From Phycisphaerae bacterium (GTDB lineage: Bacteria > Planctomycetota > Phycisphaerae > Phycisphaerales > Phycisphaeraceae), in assembly GCA_030426385.1 (NCBI GenBank), contig JAUHYI010000007.1, positions 1 to 64,000 of the forward strand: a stretch of DNA of 64,000 nucleotides. Direction: 5' to 3'. The notes below the pieces were generated by a model. It ran no database searches. It saw only the letters and a list, made by a program, of their open reading frames with translations, and was not told where the DNA came from. This document shows, in pieces, positions 1 to 8,387 of this stretch. Every line of letters begins with the position of its first letter. Within the stretch, counting starts at the first letter, position 1. A program made the position numbers and the translations under genes.

Positions 1-47
1 CCCACTTCACTTTGGTATTCTTGCCGCCCGCTTCGTTCATGACCCAT

Positions 48-78
48 GACTCACGACTCACGACTCACGACTCACGAC
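48..78. repeat. 7-bp tandem repeat GACTCAC, 4 copies
   Basis: GACTCAC is repeated four times in perfect tandem just outside the 3' end of the FabZ-like gene. A comparable 7-bp array, with a different unit, lies at 960-990. Confidence 0.85.
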
Positions 79-83
79 AAATC

Positions 84-575
84 TTAGATCGGCATGCCGG
101 AAATCCGCGCTTCAAAAACTTGCGTGTCATTGACCACCCCCTGCAAATCGCAGATGAATCGCCGACGGTTGAATTTCACTTCCTGACCCAGAATGTACAG
201 GCGATCGCCCGGCACCACTTGGCCACGAAATTTCACATTATCCGCACCCACGAATCCCAGAAAATCGTTACCCACCCCATCATCACGAAAACGCATCTTG
301 TAACACAGGCTCGCTGTCTGCGCTGCGGCTTCGATCATCAACACCCCGGGAAACACAGGCCGACCTGGGATGTGACCGGCCACCCAGAATTCATCGTCGC
401 CGATTTCTTTATACGTCACGATTCGACTGAAATCATCCGGCGCATACAGCACACCATCGATCAAACGCATATGCCCCCGATGTGGATTATTCGCCTCAAC
501 CTGTTCGACCGACAGGCGATTCTTTCCATTTTCCAAATCAATTTTGTTCAGATCAAACAACAGTTGTGGCGGCAT
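84..575 (-). CDS. fabZ: 3-hydroxyacyl-ACP dehydratase, FabZ/FabA-like
   Basis: Predicted 163-residue hot-dog-fold dehydratase, acting in the cytosol on (3R)-hydroxyacyl-ACP in fatty-acid elongation or a related pathway. The active-site block GHIPGRPVFPGVLMIEAAAQ is seen at about residues 67-86, with His68 and Glu82 in the places of the FabZ catalytic pair. Length fits the FabZ family (about 140-160 residues) with a short N-terminal extension. No other fatty-acid gene is adjacent, so the substrate (fatty acid, lipid A or polyketide-like chain) cannot be fixed from context. The dehydratase family is secure; the choice of FabZ rather than a close paralogue is inference. Confidence 0.88.
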   Translation of the reverse strand: MPPQLLFDLNKIDLENGKNRLSVEQVEANNPHRGHMRLIDGVLYAPDDFSRIVTYKEIGDDEFWVAGHIPGRPVFPGVLMIEAAAQTASLCYKMRFRDDGVGNDFLGFVGADNVKFRGQVVPGDRLYILGQEVKFNRRRFICDLQGVVNDTQVFEARISGMPI

Positions 576-1004
576 GAATACGTCTCAGGGATTAGCAAAA
601 TCAGCCCACTTGTGAGCGACCAGGCCAACAGGCTGGCACGGGCAAACAGGCAATAAATAGACAAACGAGCAAGCAATAAACCAACCGCCTCATCAATCAC
701 ATGACAAGACAATCAGACGACAGGACGAGCGGAAATCGAGACATCCGTCTATCCATTCGGACTACGAAACACTAAAGCAAAGCCAATAGCCCACTGAAAC
801 GCTGATAACCGCGGTACAGCAGCACGCGTGGTATTCGTGGCACAGCGAGACAAATCCCGCTCCGGGCTTCCGGCTTACAGGCTTCCGGCGTGTAAAACCT
901 GACACGCACCACCACGGCCACAAAACGCTCTGCCCGCAATCCACAGGGCCCTTGAATCAGTCAGGCGTCAGGCGTCAGGTGTCAGGTGTCCGCGATTTAT
1001 CCAA
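576..1004. other. Intergenic region, no gene seen
   Basis: No convincing coding sequence. It holds a short imperfect repeat of GGCTTCCGGC/GGCTTACAGGC around 864-892 and a 7-bp tandem array GTCAGGC/GTCAGGT with four copies at 960-990, directly after the stop of the Hc1-like gene. The short reading frames here have no recognisable features. Confidence 0.6.
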
Positions 1005-1184
1005 TCAGCCTTCGGTGCTGCGATCTTCGAGCACTTTCACGCGCAGTTGCTGGGCCAGCGCTTTGAGTTGCTGCATATCCTTGCGAACACGCGTGCCTGC
1101 GGCCTTGTTCCCGCCAGCGGCTTTTTGAATATCGTCGTCAACCGATTCAATCAGAGTTTTGATTTCGCGATAGGTATCTAACAT
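1005..1184 (-). CDS. Histone H1/Hc1-like nucleoid protein
   Basis: A 59-residue protein with the look of the Hc1-like family found in chlamydiae and planctomycetes: an amphipathic helix MLDTYREIKTLIES, then the basic signature GNKAAGTRVRKDMQ at about residues 25-38, followed by QLKALAQQLR. Hc1 proteins bind and condense DNA. This copy has only the conserved N-terminal core and no long Lys-rich tail, so a modulatory role is more likely than bulk packaging (inference). ATG 1184 is chosen because AAGGAG lies 8 bases upstream and the residues before it do not fit the family. Monocistronic. Confidence 0.72.
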   Translation of the reverse strand: MLDTYREIKTLIESVDDDIQKAAGGNKAAGTRVRKDMQQLKALAQQLRVKVLEDRSTEG

Positions 1185-1347
1185 GGGGCACACTCCTTGG
1201 ACGGGCCTTTTTGAACGGCTCGAACGGTCCATTTACCGTTACGTCGCCTCAATACGACCCCTCTGGTCACGGCATTTTGCCGTAGGGGGATGGAATAAAC
1301 TCAAATTAGACTACTACGATCGCTGTTTTAGAGCAATCCGCCCCCCC

Positions 1348-1479
1348 CACATTCCCCCCACATTCCCCCAAAATTCCCCTCGCATTCCCGTCGCATTCCC
1401 CCCGCATTCCCCCCGCTTTGCCCCCACATTATCCCCGCATACCCTCCGCATGCCCCCCCGCAGCCCCCCGCAGCTCCCC
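1348..1479. repeat. 11-bp C-rich minisatellite, about 12 units
   Basis: Twelve consecutive 11-bp units of consensus CRCATTCCCCC (for example 1348-1358, 1359-1369, 1392-1402, 1403-1413), degenerating toward the 3' end. More C-rich sequence follows near 1579-1632. It fills the gap between the Hc1-like gene and the DUF4139 gene (1185-1699), where no other feature was seen except a copy of GCTTGCGGCTTAGC at about 1492-1505, which recurs at about 38602-38615. Confidence 0.9.
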
Positions 1480-1699
1480 GCGACCCCCGCCGCTTGCGGC
1501 TTAGCGTTCCTCACGCCCCCCAAAATCCACCATTTTTTTCTCCAACCAAGAAAATCGCCGTTCGACCGTTATCCTTATCAGGCCCCCACATTCCCCATAT
1601 GCCCCCCCCAGCCCCCCTGGTGCCCCACATATGCCCAACCTGACGACCATGCCAGCCAACGCCACCATCATTCGCACCCCTATTTCGGAGATGTTCCCC

Positions 1700-3934
1700 A
1701 TGCCTACCAAGCCTACCAAGCCTTCCATGCTTACCATGCTTATCATGCCTACCCAATTTACCAAGCCTACCGTGATGCCTGCCAGGCCCCATCGCTTTGC
1801 CCTCACCCTGCTCATCCTGTCCATGATCGGGCTAACCCTGCCCATCACCACTGCGTCAGCCCAACCGCAAAACGCGGACCTGCCCCTGACCAACGCGGTG
1901 CTGTTTTCCAGCGGCGTCGGCTATTTCGAACATCAGGGCCAAATCACCCCGCCCGCCGATGCTCCGGCCAACGTCCGCATCATGTTCAAAACCGATCAGA
2001 TCAACGACGTGCTCAAGTCCATGATCGTCATGAGCCACACCCCCGACGGCCAGCCCGCCAGCGTCAATGTCACCTACGCCGCCAACGAACCGATCGAACG
2101 GGCCCTGCGCAGCTTCGGCGTGGACCTGTCCGCTAATCCATCATTGCCCGACATGCTCCGCCAATTGCGCGGTGCCGAGTTGCGACTCACCCACGCAGGC
2201 GAAACCACACTCGGCCGAATACTCCACGTCGAGACCGTCATCGAATCGTCTCCCGAACATCCCGACATGCAACGCCCACGTCACACCCTGCAACTGGTCA
2301 CTGACGCAGGCATCATCACCGTGCCCATGGATTCGATCAGCACGTTGGAACTCACCGACGCCAAATTGCGCGACGAATTGAACAAGGCCATGCAGTTGCT
2401 CGTCGCATCACGTGACACTAATCGCAAGCCCGTCGACATTGCGTTAAGCGCCGACGCCAACGCGCCTCTCAACACTCGCATCGGCTACCTCGTCGAAACC
2501 CCCGTCTGGAAAACCAGCTACCGCCTCGACCTGACTGATCGCTCGGATAAAAACCAGAACGATAAAAACGACAACAGCAACCACAAAAACAAATCCCTGC
2601 TGCAAGGCTGGGCCATCGTCGAAAACACCTCCGACAACGATTGGCAAAACGTCCGCCTGACCCTCGCCAGCGGCAGTCCCATTTCATTCATTCAGGATCT
2701 CTACACCCCGCGTTATCTCAAGCGTCCCGTCATCGCACCACCCGTAGGCCAACCCATCGGCCCAGTCGTCTACGACGGTGGCATCTCACCCGCACCCACC
2801 GCCGCGCCCATGGCCATGGAATCCGCCGCCATCGCCGGCCGCTTCGCAGGCAAGGCCGACATGGCTGAACAAAAACGCGAACGCCAGATTGGACTCCGAT
2901 CGAACAGTATCGCAGAACATTTCAACACCATGGGAACCTCTATCGAGTTAACCGCACAAGCCAGTAGCCAACAAGTCGGCGAACTGTTCCAATTCACCAT
3001 CGATTCACCGGTCAACCTGGCCCGTCGCCAATCCGCCATGCTCCCCATCATCAACCAGTCCATCGCCGCTGAAAAAATCAGCATCTATGATGCCAACGTC
3101 ATGCCCGACCATCCCCTGCACGGCGTGTGGCTGACCAACGATACCAAACTAAAACTATTGGCCGGCCCCATCACCGTCTACGACGAAGGTTCCTACGCTG
3201 GCGATGCCCGCATCGATCATTTCCCCGAAAACGACAAGCGTTTGATCAGCTATGCCGTCGATCTTGATCTAACCGTCATCACAAACAGCAAATCGCCCAA
3301 CCAGTTATCCAAACTATCAATCATCGAGGGCGTCTTGCACATCACCCGACAGCACGATTACATCACCGAGTACGACATTAAAAACACCGACGACCAAGCC
3401 CGCGACCTGGTGATTCAATACCCTCATCACAACGCACACCGAAAGTTGGTCACACCGAAAACGCCTGCCGAAAAAACCGCCAACGCCTACCGCTTCCGCG
3501 TCGATGTTCCCGCTTCAAAAACCACCCAATTCACCGTCCATGAAACCGAACCGCTCACCGAAACCATTGCCCTGTTGAATCGGCCACTCAACCAATTCGT
3601 GTGGGTTTTAGAAAGCAAACAGATCCCTGAAAAAATTCGTGCTGCCGTGGCTAAAGCCGCCAGCCTGCGTCAGGAAATCGCCCGCATCGAGCAACGTCTC
3701 AACGACTCACGCCAACAGCTCAACACCATCAAGCAGGGCCAGGATCGCCTGCGGGAAAACATCCGCACCGTCGGCCAAAACTCCGCCCTGGGCAAACGCT
3801 ATCTCACCAAACTCAACGCCGAAGAAGACCAGATCGAAGGCCTCGACCAGATCATCAACCAACTGGAAATACAACTGAATACCAAACGCCACGAATTGGC
3901 CGACTACTTGAAAAACCTCAACGTGCAGGAATGA
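1700..3934 (+). CDS. Secreted DUF4139 domain protein
   Basis: A 744-residue exported protein with a hydrophobic signal segment (FALTLLILSMIGLTLPI) ending near ASAQ, a beta-rich body of the DUF4139 mucoidy-inhibitor-like family, and a C-terminal coiled coil (about residues 650-740, heptads from RQEIARIEQRL). No enzyme motif is seen; function unknown. Start is uncertain. ATG 1700 has GGAG nine bases upstream but puts a 25-residue extension before the signal; ATG 1775 gives a cleaner signal peptide but no ribosome binding site. The extension is built of about eight 9-bp units (CATGCCTAC-like), a multiple of three, which fits a coding stretch. Confidence 0.75.
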   Translation: MPTKPTKPSMLTMLIMPTQFTKPTVMPARPHRFALTLLILSMIGLTLPITTASAQPQNADLPLTNAVLFSSGVGYFEHQGQITPPADAPANVRIMFKTDQINDVLKSMIVMSHTPDGQPASVNVTYAANEPIERALRSFGVDLSANPSLPDMLRQLRGAELRLTHAGETTLGRILHVETVIESSPEHPDMQRPRHTLQLVTDAGIITVPMDSISTLELTDAKLRDELNKAMQLLVASRDTNRKPVDIALSADANAPLNTRIGYLVETPVWKTSYRLDLTDRSDKNQNDKNDNSNHKNKSLLQGWAIVENTSDNDWQNVRLTLASGSPISFIQDLYTPRYLKRPVIAPPVGQPIGPVVYDGGISPAPTAAPMAMESAAIAGRFAGKADMAEQKRERQIGLRSNSIAEHFNTMGTSIELTAQASSQQVGELFQFTIDSPVNLARRQSAMLPIINQSIAAEKISIYDANVMPDHPLHGVWLTNDTKLKLLAGPITVYDEGSYAGDARIDHFPENDKRLISYAVDLDLTVITNSKSPNQLSKLSIIEGVLHITRQHDYITEYDIKNTDDQARDLVIQYPHHNAHRKLVTPKTPAEKTANAYRFRVDVPASKTTQFTVHETEPLTETIALLNRPLNQFVWVLESKQIPEKIRAAVAKAASLRQEIARIEQRLNDSRQQLNTIKQGQDRLRENIRTVGQNSALGKRYLTKLNAEEDQIEGLDQIINQLEIQLNTKRHELADYLKNLNVQE

Positions 3935-3979
3935 TGACCTAGTCGGTAGCCCCACCACCACCACCCACACACCTCCCCC

Positions 3980-4010
3980 GTTTAGCGGGCGACGCGCAGC
4001 GTCCCGTGTT
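3980..4010. repeat. Dispersed repeat, GCGGGCGACGCGCAGCGTCCC family
   Basis: Contains TTTAGCGGGCGACGCGCAGC then GTCCCGTGTT. The same 30-bp sequence recurs at 21849-21879 and inverted at 14121-14155 and 21946-21978. The GACGCGCAGCGTC core is nearly self-complementary. Confidence 0.85.
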
Positions 4011-4054
4011 CCCCAACACCGCAAACGAACGCAAAAAAATAACCGTTCACCCCA

Positions 4055-6235
4055 TCAATCCAACCCCACGCTCTGCAACGTGATCGAATGGATGCGGTCG
4101 CGTCGGTTGGCCCGCTCGACAATTTTACGCGCGGTGACACGATCACCATTGGCAATCGTTTCGATCAGCCAATCGCGATACACCTGTTTCAACAACGCGT
4201 ACGTTTCTGCCGAAAAATCGCCGCGATCGATGGCCATGCTCAACATCGACGCGGCCGTGGCATAGTCGCTGCGTTCGTTCGCCCAGCGTCCGTACCCGGC
4301 AAAAAACCGGGCTCGTTGTGGATGTCGCGTGATCACCAGATTAAACCAATACGTCGCCAGTTCATCCTCACCGCACTGCGCGTAGGTGCGTGCCACCTCG
4401 TAGGTCGCCTGTCCGGTCGCATCATCCATCCCCACTGCCCGCTCGAAACTGCGCACCGCGCCCACCGTGTCGCCCATGTCACGCTGCGTGATACCCATTT
4501 CAAGCGCTAACCCCACTCGGCCATACGGACGATTCGATTGCTGCGCCGATTGCCAGCGCAACCACGACTCGCGACGACGCGAGGGTTGATCTTCCCGTTG
4601 TTGTGCTTCGCGCAGCACAGTCAGCGCTTCGAGCGATCGACCATTCGACCGCAGCGCCCGTGCATAACTGATCCAGGGAAACAGAAAATCATCGCCCGGC
4701 ATTTCCGTCGCGGTTAGCCACGCATACCGCGCGGGTTCCAACGAGGCTCCCAACAGCAATGGATGATTCATGTTGAGCCAAACATTCGCAATCGCCGCGT
4801 TGGATTTCACACTGTTCGGTGCATCGACCACCATCGCAGGCCAAAAGCGCATCCCCGAGGTCCACACCTGCGCCCGCGCAGCAGTGCGCAACGTCAACAC
4901 CAACAACATGACCATGGCCACACCCACCACCAACCGGCGTGAATGTTTCGATGCCAGACTACCGATCGAACCCACCGCGATCGCCAACCCGATCAAGGGC
5001 AAATACCCAATGCGATCGGCACGAATCGTCCCGATGGTGAACAGCAAATTCGACACAGGCAACAATGCCAACAGGAAAAATATCACGCCACCCGCGATGA
5101 TCCGACCATGCACCTTCCCATCGTGTGACGCACGTCGCAAACACCACGGCAGCAACCACGCCAACGCCACCACCACGCCCAGTGCCGCCAACCATCGCCC
5201 ATCGTTCCAATGCGACACGACCGGATACTGGTTGTACGAATAGTCCGCACTCAAATGCACCGGCAACATCGCCTGGGCCAGATACGATCCCATCAAGGCC
5301 ATGCCCGTGCGAACGCGCACGTCCGCCGATTCAATCACCAAAGGGTTGCTGATGCTGTTGGTCATCGGATCACCAATCGGCATCAACACCGCGCTGCGCA
5401 CCGCCCACCACATGATCCCGACCAGAATGATCGCCACCCCCGCTTGCAAGTGACGCCGTTGCCAAGCATCGCGGCGTACCAAATGAATCATCAGCAACAT
5501 CGCTGGCCACACTGCCGCCGACTCTTTTGAAAAGAGCGCTGCCGACCATGCCAACAAAGCGACCACCAACCACCGCCGTTGCCCAGCCTGCCCGTCAAGC
5601 CAACGTAGCCAACACAAACTGGCCATCAACACCCCGACCAGCGCCAGCAAATCCGCACGCCCCACCAGATTGGGCACCACGGTCGTCGCCCACGGATGCA
5701 CGACAAAAAACGCACCAGCCAACCATGCCCCGACACTGCGCCGATTCGCAGGCATCAACGCGTAGGCCAATCGCCACAGCAACAACGTCGCGATCACATG
5801 CAACGCCAGATTCGTCGCGCCATACCATGACGCTCGATCCGCGAAACCGAACAATTGGTGTTCAATGCGATAGCTCGTCAACGTCAACGGTCGATACAGC
5901 CCATCATAAAAGCGATCGCCCCAGTAGTTGGTCGTCCAGATTTCCAACCAGCCCGTCGGCCCGATCACACGATCGTTATCGCGAATCACCGGACCGGCGT
6001 CATGCAAAAACTCCGTCGGCAATGCATGCCCCAACGCGATCATGGCAAACAGAATCAAACTCAACGGAGCCACGCGACGCAACCGCGACATGTCATCGCC
6101 AGCAAGCATCGGAACGCACGATTCACCAGGAACACCAGCAACACTTTGATCACTTGGAACACTTGGAACACTTGGAACACGCGCCGAACTATCGGACGTT
6201 TCCACAGGCGCAACATGGGTCGAATCACGGGTCAT
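4055..6235 (-). CDS. TMTC-like polytopic membrane protein with C-terminal TPRs
   Basis: A 726-residue integral membrane protein: short luminal/periplasmic first loop with HDAGPVIRDNDRV, about ten hydrophobic helices to residue 460, then a soluble TPR-like region to the end. The block HPWATTVVPNLVGRADLLA (about residues 178-197) closely matches the signature of the eukaryotic TMTC O-mannosyltransferases (HP..T..V..IVGRA.LL), and the DPV/RDN loop fits a GT-C active site. I infer transfer of a lipid-linked sugar to secreted proteins; acceptor unknown. The N-terminus holds VPSVPSVPS, encoded by a 9-bp tandem repeat at 6147-6177. ATG 6091 is a possible later start. Stands alone, ending just before the divergent AraC/PhyH pair. 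Confidence 0.7.
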   Translation of the reverse strand: MTRDSTHVAPVETSDSSARVPSVPSVPSDQSVAGVPGESCVPMLAGDDMSRLRRVAPLSLILFAMIALGHALPTEFLHDAGPVIRDNDRVIGPTGWLEIWTTNYWGDRFYDGLYRPLTLTSYRIEHQLFGFADRASWYGATNLALHVIATLLLWRLAYALMPANRRSVGAWLAGAFFVVHPWATTVVPNLVGRADLLALVGVLMASLCWLRWLDGQAGQRRWLVVALLAWSAALFSKESAAVWPAMLLMIHLVRRDAWQRRHLQAGVAIILVGIMWWAVRSAVLMPIGDPMTNSISNPLVIESADVRVRTGMALMGSYLAQAMLPVHLSADYSYNQYPVVSHWNDGRWLAALGVVVALAWLLPWCLRRASHDGKVHGRIIAGGVIFFLLALLPVSNLLFTIGTIRADRIGYLPLIGLAIAVGSIGSLASKHSRRLVVGVAMVMLLVLTLRTAARAQVWTSGMRFWPAMVVDAPNSVKSNAAIANVWLNMNHPLLLGASLEPARYAWLTATEMPGDDFLFPWISYARALRSNGRSLEALTVLREAQQREDQPSRRRESWLRWQSAQQSNRPYGRVGLALEMGITQRDMGDTVGAVRSFERAVGMDDATGQATYEVARTYAQCGEDELATYWFNLVITRHPQRARFFAGYGRWANERSDYATAASMLSMAIDRGDFSAETYALLKQVYRDWLIETIANGDRVTARKIVERANRRDRIHSITLQSVGLD

Positions 6236-6311
6236 ACCCTAGCCATCGACCAGTCCACCCCCGCACTTTTACCGGTTCACCAAGCCACGCCATCCTCAGT
6301 CACAACCGCGG

Positions 6312-7157
6312 TTATCGCGACCCGAATTGCAGCCGATAATCACGCGGGGTCATGCCGGTGACATGCTTGAACCGTCGGGAAAAATAGAACGGCTGATCAA
6401 ACCCGATACGCCCAGCGACTTCGCCCACCGGCAAGGCTGTACGCTCCAACAATTCCCGAGCCCGCGCGATCCGCTGTAACTCAATGAACTGCTGCGGGCT
6501 GTGACCCATCTGTTCGCGAAACAGATGGGCAAATCGCGACACGCTCAGGTTGGCCTGACCGGCGACCTGCTCCACCGTCAACGATTGCTCCAGGTGTTCC
6601 ATGATCCACTCGATGGCTCGACGCACACGATCATCCAGCGCTGCTGTCGTCGCAGCCGGACTCTGTTCACGACACCACAGAATCGCCTCGGCCAACGCCC
6701 CCAACGCCAACGGTTCGCGGTGATGCAGGAAACTGGTGGACAACTCGTGCATGCGTTTGAGCGCCGCAATGATCGATCGCCGGGCCCGACGATCGCCAAT
6801 CGATAAATGCATAATTCCCGGCCCAGCATACGGCCAATCCAACCAGTTCACCCACGACACACTCGGCATAAAATGGGCCCACAACAATTCCCATCGGCCA
6901 CGACCGTCCGGCTTCACATTCGTTTCATACCGATGCGCTGAATAGGGTTGAATCAACACCACATCATGGGATTTTACACAAAAATCCCCGTCAGGATGAG
7001 TGATTTTCCCCACGCCACTGACCGTATAAATCAATAGCCAGTCGTTCATGCCGGCACGGCGTTCAACCGCGTAACCGGGCTTTTCACGGTAATGCCCCGT
7101 GGACGGATGAGGCCTGCCCTGATTGGGACGATCCAAGGTATCAAAAATATCGGCCAT
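6312..7157 (-). CDS. AraC-family transcription regulator
   Basis: A 281-residue regulator. The N-terminal half resembles the AraC/XylS cupin-type ligand-binding domain (GDFCVKSHDVVLIQPYSAHR). The C-terminal ~100 residues carry the two helix-turn-helix units: VEQVAGQANLSVSRFAHLFR and VGEVAGRIGFDQPFYFSRRF, ending in GMTPRDYR. Family knowledge says such proteins sense a small molecule, often a sugar. It is transcribed away from the PhyH-like gene at 7304 with a shared 146-bp gap, so that gene is its probable target. ATG 7157 is used rather than the TTG five codons earlier. Confidence 0.9.
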   Translation of the reverse strand: MADIFDTLDRPNQGRPHPSTGHYREKPGYAVERRAGMNDWLLIYTVSGVGKITHPDGDFCVKSHDVVLIQPYSAHRYETNVKPDGRGRWELLWAHFMPSVSWVNWLDWPYAGPGIMHLSIGDRRARRSIIAALKRMHELSTSFLHHREPLALGALAEAILWCREQSPAATTAALDDRVRRAIEWIMEHLEQSLTVEQVAGQANLSVSRFAHLFREQMGHSPQQFIELQRIARARELLERTALPVGEVAGRIGFDQPFYFSRRFKHVTGMTPRDYRLQFGSR

Positions 7158-7244
7158 AGCAGAATAATACAACTTTTTAGCCGTTTAACCAACTACCCAA
7201 ATCGCCCGCAATATGGCATTCTGCGTCATCGATGGAAAGAACAC

Positions 7245-7273
7245 GTTTCCAGTCAGGTTCCATTCTGTTTCCA
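7245..7273. promoter_or_regulatory. Three GTTTCCA-like direct repeats at 11-bp spacing
   Basis: GTTTCCA at 7245, GGTTCCA at 7256 and GTTTCCA at 7267 lie on the same face of the helix in the gap between the divergent AraC and PhyH genes. AraC proteins commonly bind direct repeats spaced by whole helical turns, so this is a candidate operator. The site is seen; its role is inference. Confidence 0.5.
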
Positions 7274-7303
7274 ATTCGTTTTTTTAGCTGAGGAATTCTC
7301 ACC

Positions 7304-8101
7304 ATGCCCACGTTTAAACCCACCGCCGAACAGATCGCCCAGTACCACGAAGATGGTTACCTGATGGTCGAAGATTTATTCGATGCCCAGGAAATGGAAT
7401 TGCTGCTCAACATCGGACGTGGCGATCGCGTTAAATCCAAGCTTGTCGACAACCCCAAAGACACCAGTGGCCGTGAAAGCAAGCTATGGCTGACCAACGA
7501 TATCGACACCCCCACCATTTACAACGCGATCTGCCGCAGCCATCGCGTGGCCGCGTCGATGGATGATTTGATGGGTGCAGAAATGTATCTGTATCACTAC
7601 AAGATGATGGTCAAGGAACCGCGTGTCGGCGGTGCGTGGGAATGGCATCAGGATTATGGCTATTGGTACAACAATGAGGCGCTCTATCCCGACATGGCCA
7701 GTTGTTACATCGCTGTGGATCGGGCGTACAAAGGCAATGGCTGTTTGCAGGTTTTGAAAGGGTCACACAAATTGGGCCGAATCGAACACGGCACCTATGG
7801 CACACAAACCGGCGCTGACCCGCAACGCGTGGCCCTGGCATCCAAACACATGGAACTGGTCTATTGCGAAATGACGCCGGGCACCGCGCTATTTTTCCAC
7901 GGCAACTTGTTGCACCGTTCGGATCCCAACGAATCCGAAGATCCGCGCTGGAGCCTGATCTGTTGCTACAACGCCAAACACAATCCCGTGCGTGCCACAC
8001 CCGGCCACAGCGAATATCGCAAACTCGATCATTGGGACGACAGCCAAGTGCGCGAAGTCGGCCAAACACATTGGAATGAATTGCAGGCCGTGATCGCGTG
8101 A
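7304..8101 (+). CDS. Phytanoyl-CoA dioxygenase-family (PhyH) oxygenase
   Basis: A 265-residue Fe(II)/2-oxoglutarate oxygenase of the PhyH family. The double-stranded beta-helix ligands are visible: WEWHQDYGYWY (HxD motif, about residues 111-121) and the distal FFHGNLLHRSDPN followed by RW, giving the second His and the Arg that holds 2-oxoglutarate. Planctomycetes encode many such proteins of unknown substrate, so no substrate is assigned. GAGGAA eight bases before ATG 7304 fixes the start. Divergent from an AraC regulator; a second unrelated-sequence pair with the same layout lies at 30543-32615. Confidence 0.88.
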   Translation: MPTFKPTAEQIAQYHEDGYLMVEDLFDAQEMELLLNIGRGDRVKSKLVDNPKDTSGRESKLWLTNDIDTPTIYNAICRSHRVAASMDDLMGAEMYLYHYKMMVKEPRVGGAWEWHQDYGYWYNNEALYPDMASCYIAVDRAYKGNGCLQVLKGSHKLGRIEHGTYGTQTGADPQRVALASKHMELVYCEMTPGTALFFHGNLLHRSDPNESEDPRWSLICCYNAKHNPVRATPGHSEYRKLDHWDDSQVREVGQTHWNELQAVIA

Positions 8102-8205
8102 TGGGCAGCGAATGCGCGATGTGCAACGAGTGGAACAGGAATATGCAATCAAAATTTTGATGTAAAGGGCTACCAGTCACCCCGAACCACTAAAAGCAAG
8201 CTCTG

Positions 8206-8295
8206 CGTAGGGTGGGTTAAGCGTAGCGAACCCACCACGGATGACGTTAATTGGAAAACCGGCTGGTGGGTTCGCTACGCTTAACCCACCCTACG
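8206..8295. repeat. Perfect 32-bp inverted repeat (MITE/REP-like)
   Basis: The left arm 8206-8237 begins CGTAGGGTGGGTTAAGCGTA and is matched exactly by its reverse complement at 8264-8295, with a 26-bp spacer. It sits between the convergent PhyH and lepB genes. AT palindromes ATCAAAATTTTGAT (about 8145-8159) and its near copy (about 8349-8362) lie on either side, together with two copies of GCTACCAGT. The GGGTGGGTTAAGCGTAGCGA core is of a type seen as short dispersed repeats in many bacteria. Confidence 0.92.
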
Positions 8296-8387
8296 TCTGC
8301 TAACCAAGGCATTTGCGTTACGCGCTACCAGTAACGTGCGAATACGTGATCAAAAATTTTGATGCCAGGCGGCGGCTAACCTCACCA

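Noticed and set aside
12-656. 214-residue frame opposite the FabZ-like gene
   Set aside because: Complement of a clear FabZ-like gene; no family features.
1183-2136. 317-residue frame with HAYQAYQAF repeats
   Set aside because: It is an alternative reading of the C-rich tract and the 9-bp repeat overlapping the DUF4139 gene, and it covers the wrong frame of that gene.
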